Assembly: GCF_022012445.1 (NCBI RefSeq)
Contig: NZ_JAKLTS010000009.1
Location: forward strand, 1 to 64,000
Direction of reading: 5' to 3'
Length of the DNA stretch: 64,000 bases
From: Massilia sp. TS11
GTDB lineage: Bacteria; Pseudomonadota; Gammaproteobacteria; Burkholderiales; Burkholderiaceae_D
Shown: piece after piece, positions 1 to 10,186 of the stretch
Position numbering within the stretch: position 1 is the first letter of the stretch
How the letters are laid out: each line of letters starts with the position of its first letter
Notes under the pieces: model-generated
What the model was told of the DNA's origin: nothing
Seen by the model: only the letters and a program-made list of their open reading frames with translations
Database searches by the model: none
Position numbers and translations under genes: made by a program

Positions 1-20
1 TTTCTTTTCCAGGATAGCAA

Positions 21-3000
21 ATGAACGTCGGAACTCTCGAAATTGAGCTGATGGCGAATATCGCCAGGCTGCAAGCCGATATGGACCGAGCTCAGCGCAC
101 CGTCGGTGGTGCAATGGCCGACATTAGCAAGACCGTAGAACTCGCGAAGAAGGCCATGCTCGGGTTTGCTGGGGTGGCGTCAGCCTCGGCTTTTGCAGAC
201 ATGATCAAGGGTTCCATCGAAGCCAGCGCCGGAATGCATGACCTGTCGATTCAGACAGGGGCGTCCGTGGCTGCGCTACAAGCCCTGAAATCAGTGGCGG
301 CAACCTCAGACACCACCATCGAAGGAATCGCTGAAGCGATGGGGAAACTTGCAAAAGGCATGGCTGGCGCAGATGAAGAAAGTAAAGGTGTCGGCGCCGC
401 CATCAAAGCCCTCGGCCTGGATTTCAACCGCCTGCAAGCGCTGTCCCCGGATCAACAAATGCTCTCGATCGCGAAAGCAATGGATGAATTCGCCGACGGA
501 GCCGGAAAGTCTGCCGCGGCAATGACGCTGTTTGGAAAGTCCGGGGCACAAATGCTCCCGTTCTTGAAGGATCTTGCGGATGAATCTGAAAACGTCACCG
601 CCAAACTAACAGATCAGCAAGTGGCCGCAAAAGCCGCCCAGGCCGCAATGGCGGACGACTTCACCGACAACCTCACCAAAATCAAGAAGGCTGGCGAGAA
701 GTGGAAAGGAGATATTGCAACTGGCATGCTTCCGGCGCTCTTTGAGCTGTCCCAGGCATTCCTCGACGTAAATAACAGTGCCGGCGGTATCAAGGCACAG
801 ATTTCCGGTCTGTCCAAAGACGGATCGATTACCGAATGGTCCCGGATGGCTGTTACTGGCGTGACCTATGCCATGGACGCATTCGAGGGATTCTGGCGCG
901 TTCTCAAAGCACTCGGGAAAGGCATAGGGGCGTTCTTTGCTGCCGACATTGCCCTACTCCAGGGCGTCTTCACTGCAATGAAGCAAGGGATTCAGGGGAA
1001 TTTCTCCGACGCCCTCAATACTTTGCAAAGCATGGGTTCAACGGTTGCAAGCGTTGTATCGGAATATGGCTCCGACCTTTCCGGCATTTTCAGCGAACAA
1101 ACGCTAGGCCAAAAACTGCGGGACCGCATGAGCGAATTGCGTGGTGTTGCAGCTGTCGCAAAGGATGCTAAGCAGGCACTTGATTTCGACGCAAATGGCG
1201 ATGCCAAGTTGGATAAGGAAGCTCAGGCATACGCAGCACTAATTTCTCAAATTAAGTCAAAAATCCAAGAAAGCAAACTGGCACTTGTGATCAACGATCA
1301 GTTGACCGAGGGTCAGAAGATCGCAATCAAGGTCGAGCAAGAACTTGCCTCGGGCAAACTCGTTCTCTCCGATGCACATCAGAAGGTCATTCAGTCTAAG
1401 TTGGCTGAACTGGCTGCAACCGAGAACCTCATTAAAGCTCAGGCCATTGAAAAGGACGTTCTCAATTGGATTATCGAGAGCACACGCGCGCGTCTTGCAT
1501 CTCGCGACGCTCTTGAGATTGAGTATGCAATGTATGGGAAGTCGAATGCTTCCCGCGAAGTTGCAATGATCGCCATTCGTGAAGAAGCTGAAATGGAGAA
1601 GTTTCTTTCAGCCGAACGCAAGGCTGGGAAGTCAATTACCGAAGAGCAATTGGATCAACTTCGCCGGGAAACGGACCTCCGAATCGCAACAATGCAAGCC
1701 ACGCTTGCCCAAACCAAGGCATTGCAAGGCGCCGCCACCCTGGCCGAGAAGAACAAGACCTTCAACGCTGAGTGGATCATTGATGACGAAGCGCGCGCTC
1801 AGGTCCAGCTCCAGCTTGAGGCTGAGAAATGGCAGGAGATGATCCAACTGGCCGGCGACGGAACCGACGCACAGAAGAAGCTGCAGAAGGAGTACGACCA
1901 GTGGTATGCAAATGAGTCGATGCGACCTGCTCTTCAGAAGCAAAAAGATCTCTGGAAGTCGATTGAAGGAGTGGCGCACGACACGTTCATCAGCATCCTC
2001 CAGAGCGGTAAGTCGGCATTCGATCGCCTGCGAGATGCACTGAAAAATGGCCTGTATGAGCTGCTGTACCAGATGACATTGAAGCAGTGGATTCTGAACA
2101 TTCAAGGGAACGTCAGCAGCGTCCCTGGCGCACTACAAGCAGTCGGAAGTGCTGGATCGGCACTTGCCGCGGCGGGCTCTCTGTCTGGACTGCTTAACCT
2201 TGGTGGAGCGGCCGGAACCGCCCTCAATTCCAGCGTCGTCGGGCAGTTCTATTCCGGGCTTACGGGTTCCGCTGGTGCTGCAGCGCAGGCCATGGGAGCG
2301 GAGATGACCACGGCAGCCAGTATCGGTAATACCGTGGCGACCGTGTTCCAATCGCTAGGTGGTTGGACGACGGTCGCCGGTGTAGTGGGCGCTTGGCTGA
2401 TTTCGAATTGGCTGGATAAGGGCCCGGAGGCCAATACCCGCCTCACGTTTGCCAACAACAACAAGCCGGGGAACATCAGTATCAACGAGCGCGGCAACGA
2501 GGGGCAGACCTCGAACCCGTATATCGGCGGCTATGGCACATCGGCCCTGGGCACGTTCGGCGTGTCGTCCAGCTTCTGGATGGATACCACCAGCAAGGCC
2601 ATGCAGGACTTCATCAAGACCGTGAGCCAGACGGACGATGTTCTAGCTCGGCTGATGACGACGACTGAGCAGGCTTCGGTGAAGGACTACCTGACCGGCA
2701 AGAGCTACTACGCCTCCACCGGAGCCGAGGGGTCGAACCCGAATGCCAACGGGCAGCTAGACAAGGTATTCGCGCAGCGCCTGGCCAATATCCTCGACGG
2801 CGTAGAAAGCGGATTGTCCGATGCGATCAAGTCGTTTGTCGGAACGTCGCAGGAAGCGGCCACGGAGGCTGCGAAGATCCTCGCAGCCCGCCATAACCTC
2901 GATCTGAACAGCAAGAGTGTCTTCGGCGAGCAGGTATCCCTTCAGCAGATCATGGCACTGCGCGGCTCCTCGGAAGCGACGAGTGCGGCTCTCGATCGAG

Positions 3001-4895
3001 TCGTTCAGGAGTTCCAGCTGACGGACGCCGCCGCCAAAATGCTGGGCAAGACAACCGTCGAGGCCTACGGAAAGGCTGGCTTCGCTTCGGTCCAGGCGCG
3101 TGAGGAGTTCATTGCTGCTGCGGGTGGCATGGATGCCCTGACGGCCAAGGTTGGTGCCTACAACACGGCCATGGCCACGTTGACGTCGGCCCAGAGCGCA
3201 TATAACTCCGCTGTGCAGGCCGCGCGCTCCGCGATGTCTACGGCCGCTGGCCAGTATATGAACTTTGTGAATGCCGTGACGGCCGCTCAGAGCGGCGTGG
3301 CCGACGCGCGCGCCGCAATCAGCGAGCAATACCTCGCCGCTGTTCAGGCCGAGCGCGACGCACGCAAGACCGTCATCGACGAACAGACGCGCATCACCGA
3401 CGGTTACCTACAGGCCGCTGACAAGGTGGCCCAGGCGCGTCAGAAGATCGGCGACAGCTTTTCCAAGTTGGCGAACGATCTCGGCGAATTCCTGTCGAGC
3501 CTGGAAACCACGGACCTGGCAGGCGCGTCGAGCGCGAGTCAATACGCCGCCCTGCAGTCGCAATTTGCCGTCATGGGCGCTGCCGCCAAGGCCGGTGATG
3601 CCTATGCAGCGAGCCGCTTGCCGACAATCGCCACCAACCTCCTGAAAGCGAGCAAGGATCAGGCGAGTACTTCGCTCGAGTTCCAGCGTGATGTCGCGCT
3701 GGTGCGCAATACAGTTGGGGCGGCCCTCAATTACGCCAATGGCCGCGCAACGGCGGCCAATCCGAACGGAACACCAGACGAATTGGGTGCAGCTCTGGCC
3801 GAGCAAGCCAAATGGGCCGAGGCCGTCACCAAGTCTGGCGCCAGCTTCGAGCGATCGACCACCTCGATCCTGGCCGGCTATGACGCTGCGGTGGCGGCCC
3901 AGAAGGATGCCGCCGGCGCTGTAGCCTACTGGGCAACGGTCGCGCGCGACACTGGCGCCAGCACCGATCTGACCAAGTCGGCCCTGCAGACCCAGGGCGA
4001 AGCATTGATCGCACAGTACCTGGCCGCCCAGAACGCACTCGCCAAGGCTCAGATCGAGCTGGAGGCGGCGAACAAGATCAAGGGCGACCTGGAGCTCAAG
4101 CAAACCACGGCGCTCGAGGAATTTGCCACCAGCATCAAGAACGTCAATTCGACGGCGGCCGATGCCTACGCAAAGGCAAGCGAGCTCTTTACAGCCGCCA
4201 GCAACGAGCTTCTGGCCGGATCCGCAGCTGCGGCCGCAGCCCAAGTCGAAGCCAAGTCCGGCATGACCTACTGGGGCTCTGTCGTCACGAGCACGGCGGC
4301 CGGCATTGCGGCGTCCGTTGCCGCCCTGGCTGGCGTGCAGGCCCAGGTTCAGGCTGCCGCTGCAGCCAATGCCGCCGCCATCAAGGCGACGGGCACCGAG
4401 GCTCTGGTGCGCAGCTGGTACGCCGGGAATTGGCAGTACGGCGATGGATCCAAGCCTGACGCTGGCGGGGTTGCCTATTGGATGGACAAGCTGAAGCAGT
4501 ACGGCATGGATACCGTCAAGTCCGGGTTCGCCGAGGCCGCGGCGCGCGATGCCGGCTACACCACCCCTCTCAGCATCAAGACTTTCGCAACTGGCGGGGA
4601 CTTTGGCGGCGGCCTGCGCATCGTGGGCGAGAACGGCCCGGAACTGGAAGCAACCGGCCCATCGCGCATCTTCAATGCGGGCCAGACCCGTCAAATCCTG
4701 TCCGGCGGCACACAGGAACTGGAAAAGCGCATCGATCAAGTGGTGGCCGAGAACAAGCGTCTCAATACGCAGATGACCTCGCTCCTGGCATTCGTGGCCA
4801 AGCAGACCAAAATGATTGAGCGCGTCACCAACAACGGTCAGGCCATGACCGTCACCACCGACTCCGACAACCCGCTTCTCACGGAGACGGCATGA
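21..4895 (+). CDS. Phage tail tape measure protein (1624 aa)
   Basis: This protein sets tail length and is ejected with DNA in long-tailed phages. It is very long, alanine-rich and mostly helical. The N-terminus has the usual helical start (residues 1-60), hydrophobic Gly/Ala-rich stretches lie near residues 700-800, and long heptad-like helices occupy about 1050-1440. Near residues 1461-1512 a PDAGGVAYWM segment resembles the DUF4214 fold. The C-terminus (about 1530-1560) carries the GENGPELEATGPSRI motif common at the ends of lambdoid-like tape measures. The start at 21 follows an AGGA Shine-Dalgarno sequence. The next gene overlaps its stop by 4 nt, so tail genes are translationally coupled. 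Confidence 0.93.
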   Translation: MNVGTLEIELMANIARLQADMDRAQRTVGGAMADISKTVELAKKAMLGFAGVASASAFADMIKGSIEASAGMHDLSIQTGASVAALQALKSVAATSDTTIEGIAEAMGKLAKGMAGADEESKGVGAAIKALGLDFNRLQALSPDQQMLSIAKAMDEFADGAGKSAAAMTLFGKSGAQMLPFLKDLADESENVTAKLTDQQVAAKAAQAAMADDFTDNLTKIKKAGEKWKGDIATGMLPALFELSQAFLDVNNSAGGIKAQISGLSKDGSITEWSRMAVTGVTYAMDAFEGFWRVLKALGKGIGAFFAADIALLQGVFTAMKQGIQGNFSDALNTLQSMGSTVASVVSEYGSDLSGIFSEQTLGQKLRDRMSELRGVAAVAKDAKQALDFDANGDAKLDKEAQAYAALISQIKSKIQESKLALVINDQLTEGQKIAIKVEQELASGKLVLSDAHQKVIQSKLAELAATENLIKAQAIEKDVLNWIIESTRARLASRDALEIEYAMYGKSNASREVAMIAIREEAEMEKFLSAERKAGKSITEEQLDQLRRETDLRIATMQATLAQTKALQGAATLAEKNKTFNAEWIIDDEARAQVQLQLEAEKWQEMIQLAGDGTDAQKKLQKEYDQWYANESMRPALQKQKDLWKSIEGVAHDTFISILQSGKSAFDRLRDALKNGLYELLYQMTLKQWILNIQGNVSSVPGALQAVGSAGSALAAAGSLSGLLNLGGAAGTALNSSVVGQFYSGLTGSAGAAAQAMGAEMTTAASIGNTVATVFQSLGGWTTVAGVVGAWLISNWLDKGPEANTRLTFANNNKPGNISINERGNEGQTSNPYIGGYGTSALGTFGVSSSFWMDTTSKAMQDFIKTVSQTDDVLARLMTTTEQASVKDYLTGKSYYASTGAEGSNPNANGQLDKVFAQRLANILDGVESGLSDAIKSFVGTSQEAATEAAKILAARHNLDLNSKSVFGEQVSLQQIMALRGSSEATSAALDRVVQEFQLTDAAAKMLGKTTVEAYGKAGFASVQAREEFIAAAGGMDALTAKVGAYNTAMATLTSAQSAYNSAVQAARSAMSTAAGQYMNFVNAVTAAQSGVADARAAISEQYLAAVQAERDARKTVIDEQTRITDGYLQAADKVAQARQKIGDSFSKLANDLGEFLSSLETTDLAGASSASQYAALQSQFAVMGAAAKAGDAYAASRLPTIATNLLKASKDQASTSLEFQRDVALVRNTVGAALNYANGRATAANPNGTPDELGAALAEQAKWAEAVTKSGASFERSTTSILAGYDAAVAAQKDAAGAVAYWATVARDTGASTDLTKSALQTQGEALIAQYLAAQNALAKAQIELEAANKIKGDLELKQTTALEEFATSIKNVNSTAADAYAKASELFTAASNELLAGSAAAAAAQVEAKSGMTYWGSVVTSTAAGIAASVAALAGVQAQVQAAAAANAAAIKATGTEALVRSWYAGNWQYGDGSKPDAGGVAYWMDKLKQYGMDTVKSGFAEAAARDAGYTTPLSIKTFATGGDFGGGLRIVGENGPELEATGPSRIFNAGQTRQILSGGTQELEKRIDQVVAENKRLNTQMTSLLAFVAKQTKMIERVTNNGQAMTVTTDSDNPLLTETA

Positions 4896-6388
4896 CGACC
4901 GAGAATCCTTTCGCCCTCATCAAGCCGGTAGCCTTTGCCGCGGCCATGTTGGTGGGATCCAGCGTTTCCGAATCTGACCCGGCCGCGTGGAACTCCGGGA
5001 CAGCGTATGCCGTTGGGGACGTGCGCTATGTCAGCCAGACCCAGCGTTGCTATACCTGCCTGGTCGCGAACACGGGGCACCGGCCCGATTTCTACGACGA
5101 GATCGCCATCCCTGAATGGCAGGTGTCCGACACCGAGGCCACGACCTGGGCCGCCGGCGAATATCTGATGGTCGGCGCCCGCCGTCGCTTGGCCAGCACG
5201 CACCTGGTCTACGAGTGCCAAGAGGCGCACTACAGCCGCAACGCCAGCACGGCGACCGTCACCATCTCCAACGCGACGCCAGGGGTCGTCGCCTGGACCA
5301 GCCACGGCCAGGCCGCCGGCACGCCGGTCGTGCTTTCGACCACCGGAACGCTGCCGGCCCCGCTCGTCCCGGGCGTCACGTATTACGTGTTGAGCCCGAA
5401 CACCAACGACTTTCAGCTGGCGGCAACCGTTGGTGGCACGGCCATCAACACCACCAGCGCCGGCAGCGGTACGCACACCGCCACCGTGGCCAGCACGAGC
5501 CCTGAGCTGAACGTCGGCGATGGCCAACTGTGGGTCGAGGTGGGCGCGACCAACAAATATGCGGCCTTCGACAACACCTGGGGCACGCAAACCACCTCCC
5601 GCGCGGCCCTGGTGGACTGGAACAGTGGCACGAGCTACGCGGTCGGCGACCTCTGCAAGTCGGGGGGCATCATCTACAAGTGCCTGATCGCGCACAGCAA
5701 CGCGGCCCCGGCCTCCAATACAGGAGGCGGTTCGCCCAAGTGGCTCGATGTGGGCGCGGCCAGCACCTACGCCCTGACCCTTGCCTACCAGCCTGGCCAG
5801 GTCGTCGACAGCGTGGCGTGCCTGAATCTGCTGGGCTCGAGCATCAATATCACCTGCACGAACGGCGGGGTGCCCATCTCGTCGAGGACCATCACGCTCG
5901 AGACGGATATTGGTGTCTACGACTGGTACAGCTACTTCATGGCGCCCATCGTTGCGGAAGACGATGTCGTCGAGACGGATCTGCTGCCCTACTACAACCA
6001 GATCGTGCACGTCACGATAACCGGGCCCAGCACGGTCGCGATCGGCAACATCGCTGCCGGGCAGTACGTTGAATTCGGCGCTCTGCAGCTGGACGCCAGC
6101 GCGAGCATCACCGACTACAGCAAGAAGACGACCGACGACTTCGGCCACATCACAGTGGTGGAGCGCCCCTACAGCAAGCGCTTCGAGGGCGTGGTGCAGA
6201 TCGATTCGACCTTCACCGACCAGGCTGCCGCGATCCTCGCCCAGGTGCGCGCCACGCCGTGCGTCTACATCGGCGCCGGAAATCTCTTCTCCAGCCTGAT
6301 CGTCTGGGGGTTCTTCAAGGACTTCCAGATCCTCTTCAAGCACCAGGAACAGCACTTCGTCTCAATCTCCATTGAAGGCCTCGTATGA
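4892..6388 (+). CDS. Phage tail protein with two carbohydrate-binding-like modules (498 aa)
   Basis: It sits directly after the tape measure, where distal tail or tail-tip proteins are encoded, and overlaps it by ATGA. Two segments match the WN-x-YxxGDxxxxxxxxYxC pattern of chitin-binding type 3/CBM5-12-like modules: residues about 28-60 (AWNSGTAYAVGDV) and about 243-275 (DWNSGTSYAVGDL). Between them is a repeated Thr/Ser-rich beta region. A role in attachment to surface glycan is inferred from these modules and the position; no specific family name can be assigned from sequence alone. Confidence 0.75.
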   Translation: MTTENPFALIKPVAFAAAMLVGSSVSESDPAAWNSGTAYAVGDVRYVSQTQRCYTCLVANTGHRPDFYDEIAIPEWQVSDTEATTWAAGEYLMVGARRRLASTHLVYECQEAHYSRNASTATVTISNATPGVVAWTSHGQAAGTPVVLSTTGTLPAPLVPGVTYYVLSPNTNDFQLAATVGGTAINTTSAGSGTHTATVASTSPELNVGDGQLWVEVGATNKYAAFDNTWGTQTTSRAALVDWNSGTSYAVGDLCKSGGIIYKCLIAHSNAAPASNTGGGSPKWLDVGAASTYALTLAYQPGQVVDSVACLNLLGSSINITCTNGGVPISSRTITLETDIGVYDWYSYFMAPIVAEDDVVETDLLPYYNQIVHVTITGPSTVAIGNIAAGQYVEFGALQLDASASITDYSKKTTDDFGHITVVERPYSKRFEGVVQIDSTFTDQAAAILAQVRATPCVYIGAGNLFSSLIVWGFFKDFQILFKHQEQHFVSISIEGLV

Positions 6389-7665
6389 CCATCGACACCC
6401 TGCCAACTTTCAGCGTCGCGGCGCCAACGCGAACCGATCCAAGTACGTTCAGCGAGCGTGGCGACACGATCATGACCGAAATGGTGGCCCTGATCCCGGC
6501 CATGAACACGTCCATCGGCCAGATTAACACCGCCACGGCTCAGGTGACGACGGACGCAGCCACCGCAAGTTCGGCGGCGACAACGGCGACTACCCAAGCC
6601 ACGGCAGCCGCAGCCTCGGCCGCGAGCGCGGTCAATGCCCCCGGCACCACCGCGACATCGACCACCAGCGCGGCAATACCGACCGCGATTCCGACTAGCG
6701 TGTCCCTCACCATCCAGACCGGCAAGAGCATCGTGGCCGGCCAGTGGATGATCGTGACCGCCACCAGCTCGACCAATAACTGGTTCATCGGCCAGGTCAC
6801 CAGCTACAACAGCGGCACGGGCGCGCTGGTGCTGAACGCGCTCTACGCACAGGGCACCGGTACCTTCACCGCTTGGTCCGTCGCGCTGGCCGCGCCCGCG
6901 ATGACCACCGTGAACAACGCCATCCAGACCAAGAGCGGCGCGTACACGGCTGTCGCTCAGGACAAGGGAAGCGTCTTCAAGGTCATCGGCACCTGGACCT
7001 TCGGATTCACGGCCGCCGCTACGCTGGGCTCCGGCTGGTACTGCTACCTTGAGAAGGACGACAGCGGAACGATCACGCTCGACCCGAACAGCACAGAGAC
7101 AGTCAACGGGAAGAACACCATTGCGATCGGCAGAGCCCAGCGCTGGATGGTCTACTGTGATGGCTCTGCCCTGTACGCGTGGCGTGTTGCTGGGCTGGTT
7201 CCTTACCTGAAAGTTTCGGATCAGAAATCGAGTGGTACAGCAGGCGGCTCAAGTTTGAGCAACGACATTACGCAGACCCGTACGTTCAACACCACAGAGA
7301 TAAACACGATCCCCGGCGCTTCAGTGAGTGGAAACCAGATCACCTTCACTGAGCCGGGTGATTACGAGTGCTACATCAGATGCCCAGCGTACGGTGTCAA
7401 TGTTCACAAGGCGTTTCTTTACAACGTCACCGACTCGACCTACGCGCTTGTCGGATCGAGCGCCCATGCGTTCAACTACTCCGCTGGTGGTGTGTACGGC
7501 CAGACTGATTCCGTCGTGATGGGAATTATCACGATCACTGCAAGCAAGACGTTTTCGATTCGTCATTTAACGTCAGTAGCAGTGGGTACATATGGTCTCG
7601 GCATGCCAACCTCAAGTGGCCAGGTCGAGGTCTACACCGAAGCAATTTTCAAGAAGGTGGCATAA
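6385..7665 (+). CDS. Phage tail fibre/tail-tip protein with jelly-roll-like C-terminus (426 aa)
   Basis: It is coupled to the previous gene by a 4-nt overlap. Residues about 50-90 form an Ala/Thr-rich, coiled-coil-like shaft. The rest is beta-rich, and the last 130 residues (TFTEPGDYECYIRCPAYG, then regular beta strands ending in VYTEAIFKKVA) look like a C1q/TNF-type jelly roll, often found as the receptor-binding tip of trimeric phage fibres. The function is inferred from position and architecture. The C-terminal third is less GC-rich than the N-terminal part, which suggests module exchange. Confidence 0.7.
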   Translation: MTIDTLPTFSVAAPTRTDPSTFSERGDTIMTEMVALIPAMNTSIGQINTATAQVTTDAATASSAATTATTQATAAAASAASAVNAPGTTATSTTSAAIPTAIPTSVSLTIQTGKSIVAGQWMIVTATSSTNNWFIGQVTSYNSGTGALVLNALYAQGTGTFTAWSVALAAPAMTTVNNAIQTKSGAYTAVAQDKGSVFKVIGTWTFGFTAAATLGSGWYCYLEKDDSGTITLDPNSTETVNGKNTIAIGRAQRWMVYCDGSALYAWRVAGLVPYLKVSDQKSSGTAGGSSLSNDITQTRTFNTTEINTIPGASVSGNQITFTEPGDYECYIRCPAYGVNVHKAFLYNVTDSTYALVGSSAHAFNYSAGGVYGQTDSVVMGIITITASKTFSIRHLTSVAVGTYGLGMPTSSGQVEVYTEAIFKKVA

Positions 7666-7668
7666 GAA

Positions 7669-8307
7669 ATGATCGATTACGTGACCCACGACGGAGCCGG
7701 CAACCTGACCGGCGCGTTCTGCCAAGATCCCCACCATGACCACGTCGGCCTGCTTATCGAATGCACGCCGGACGAGCGCTCGAATTGGCTGGCCTACCGA
7801 GCCGTGCAGGTTGAGCGCCAAATCGGCGAGAAAGTTATCCCGCCCGCTGAAGGCGCCCCGGAAGGCACGGAGCCAACCATCGAGCCCATCATGGGTATGG
7901 TCTGGGAACTGGAGCTGAAACCGGCACCGGAATTCGACCTCGCTGCCGCCAAGGCAAAGTGCAACGATGCGATCAATGCCTGGCGCCTGCACGCGAATTT
8001 CTCGCACTTCACCCACGGTGGTAAGCAGATAGCTTGCGATCAGCTCTCGCGCTCGGACCTAGATGCTGTGGCCAATTCGATCGGCTTGACCGGCGAGTTC
8101 CCGGAAGGCTGGCCCGGCGGCTGGAAGGCCATGGATAACACTATCCTGCCACTGGCTACCATCGAAGCCTTCAAGAGCCTGTACGCATCGATGACGGCTC
8201 AGGGGACGGCAAACTTCGGCCAAGCTCAAGCATGGAAGGCCCAGCTGGCCGCCGCCGAAGACGAGGCAGACATTGCGGCAATCTATGAGGCCATGGAGGC
8301 AGCATGA
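7669..8307 (+). CDS. DUF4376-type phage tail-associated protein (212 aa)
   Basis: Residues about 100-200 (INAWRLHANFSHFTHGGKQIACDQLSRSDLDA) match the pattern of DUF4376, a domain found next to tail fibre genes. It has conserved R, F, G and D positions in an ...WR...F...GG..I..D..SR.D arrangement. The N-terminal 90 residues are a small mixed domain. The role is probably fibre assembly or a tail-tip accessory, by neighbourhood. It lies 3 nt after the preceding stop and overlaps the next start by 4 nt. Confidence 0.75.
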   Translation: MIDYVTHDGAGNLTGAFCQDPHHDHVGLLIECTPDERSNWLAYRAVQVERQIGEKVIPPAEGAPEGTEPTIEPIMGMVWELELKPAPEFDLAAAKAKCNDAINAWRLHANFSHFTHGGKQIACDQLSRSDLDAVANSIGLTGEFPEGWPGGWKAMDNTILPLATIEAFKSLYASMTAQGTANFGQAQAWKAQLAAAEDEADIAAIYEAMEAA

Positions 8308-10184
8308 TCGGCATCGGAGCGAACCTTGCCCTGAAGGCGGTGACGGCCGCCATAATCGGATGCTGGCAGAGCGGCGCGGCGCTCGAATTTGACTTCAGTA
8401 CCGGCTCGGCGAATCCGGTTGTCGGCAACGCGACGGTGTACTGCACTCGCTCGGGTGCGACGGCCACGCGCTGGAATTCAGCCGGCCAGCTTGAGACTTG
8501 CGCCGCCAATGATCTCCGGTTTGATCACGATCCGACGACGCTACTGTACGAGAATGTTTTTCTCTACTCGGAGCAACTTGATAACTCCTATTGGGGTAAG
8601 ACCGGTGGCACAGTAATTCTTCCTGATGTGGCTGTTGCACCTGATGGCTCATCAACCATGGAAAAATGGGTTCCACCTGCTGGCATCTCAGGCGCAAATA
8701 TTGCTGGCGCCTACATGAGCTTTAATGCCGGCACTACCTATCACCTGTCAATCTTTGGTAGGCAAGGCGGGGGATATGACACGTTCACCATGGTCGGCTG
8801 CGTTTCAGCGGCATTCGGCGGAGCTGGTGGCAATGCAGCCGCGACCTTCAATCTAGCTACCGGTGCGATTACCAACATTGAACGGGGAGACATAACCGCA
8901 ACGTGCTCGCTCAACTCTGACGGTTCATTCCGATGCTCTATCAAATTTACGCCTACCGTCACTACTTTGTTCAGCGCTCAGATTGTGAGGCAGCCTGCGA
9001 CGGCAGACGGAACCAGCGGGACATTTATTTGGGGCGCGCAGTTAAACACGGGTCCGACTCTGCTCCCGTATAAGAGAACCGGAGCCACTGCCTTCCCTAA
9101 GTACTACGCCTGCAAGGGCCTGCTGATCGAGGAGGCACGCACCAACAGCATCCGCAATAGCACGATGGTTGGTGCTGCGGCTGGGTCTCCTGGGACTCTG
9201 CCAAACTATTGGACCCTGTCCATCGCTTCCGGCCTTTCGTCGCAAGTTGTCGGAACCGGGGTTTCATCGGAGGGGATCAACTATATCGACCTGCGCGTCT
9301 TCGGGACCGCATCAGCTTCGGGCCAAATAAACATCGGCTTCGAAGGTGCCACTTCGATCGCAGCAACTTCCGGGCAGACATGGACGCATAGCTTTTTCGT
9401 CGCCTTGGTTGGCGGCTCGCTCACCGGACTAGCGTTCAAAAATACGATCGATCAGATCGCGATAGGCGGGGGATTTGTCACAGGAGGTCCTGAAGTCGCG
9501 ATCACTCCAACCTCGGCCGCAATGTACGGTCAGCGAACTTCGACGACGGCAACTATCTCAAGCGGATCAACCGCATATATGCGACCTGTCCTCTACTCAA
9601 ACGTCGCAAATGGTGCCGCTATTGACGTGACCCTTCGCATCGGCCTTCCACAGCTCGAGCAAGGCGCGTTTGCCACCAGCGTGATTCCTACGAGCGGGGC
9701 GGCCGTCACGCGCAATGCCGATGCAATTTACGCTTGGCTTGGGCCCTGGTTCAACTCGCTTGAGGGAACCATGCTGTGCGTCTTCGATGCGGCTGTGCCA
9801 GCCTCTGGGAGCTGGCCACGCGCATGGTGTCTGTCCGATGGAACGATAAACAACTTCATTCATGTTGTGATAAGCAGTTCGGCCCAGGTGTTTGGTGAGG
9901 TCTACGCCAGCGGCCACACGTTCAACTCGAACGCCGCTTTCAGCGGTTATGCCGGAGCCGTGACCAAGGTTGCGCTCAACTTCAAGGCGAACGACACCTC
10001 GATTGCCAAGGATGGCGTTTGCAATGCAACCGACACCAGTGTCACGCTCCCGACCGTCACCAAGCTCACAATTGGCAGCGATCACGCCAGCAATGCCGGC
10101 ACCTTCCTGAATGGCCACGTGAAGCGCCTTGCATTCTTCCGCACGCGCGCGGCAAACGCCGACTCTGCCCAAATGGTTGCCTGA
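8304..10184 (+). CDS. Large phage tail/receptor-binding protein with lectin-like modules (626 aa)
   Basis: Near residues 85-265 and 275-460 are two tandem beta-sandwich-like modules. Each opens with a WxxGG- or YWTLS-type strand and closes with an xQLExG-type motif (WGAQLNTGPTLLPYKRTG; GLPQLEQGAFATSVIPTSG), typical of carbohydrate-binding domains in tail spikes. The C-terminal part (about 480-626: WFNSLEGTMLCVFDAA, IGSDHASNAGTFLNGHVKRLAFF) is a LamG/concanavalin-like fold by pattern. It probably contacts the host surface. The start overlaps the previous stop by ATGA. Confidence 0.75.
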   Translation: MIGIGANLALKAVTAAIIGCWQSGAALEFDFSTGSANPVVGNATVYCTRSGATATRWNSAGQLETCAANDLRFDHDPTTLLYENVFLYSEQLDNSYWGKTGGTVILPDVAVAPDGSSTMEKWVPPAGISGANIAGAYMSFNAGTTYHLSIFGRQGGGYDTFTMVGCVSAAFGGAGGNAAATFNLATGAITNIERGDITATCSLNSDGSFRCSIKFTPTVTTLFSAQIVRQPATADGTSGTFIWGAQLNTGPTLLPYKRTGATAFPKYYACKGLLIEEARTNSIRNSTMVGAAAGSPGTLPNYWTLSIASGLSSQVVGTGVSSEGINYIDLRVFGTASASGQINIGFEGATSIAATSGQTWTHSFFVALVGGSLTGLAFKNTIDQIAIGGGFVTGGPEVAITPTSAAMYGQRTSTTATISSGSTAYMRPVLYSNVANGAAIDVTLRIGLPQLEQGAFATSVIPTSGAAVTRNADAIYAWLGPWFNSLEGTMLCVFDAAVPASGSWPRAWCLSDGTINNFIHVVISSSAQVFGEVYASGHTFNSNAAFSGYAGAVTKVALNFKANDTSIAKDGVCNATDTSVTLPTVTKLTIGSDHASNAGTFLNGHVKRLAFFRTRAANADSAQMVA

Positions 10185-10186
10185 CC

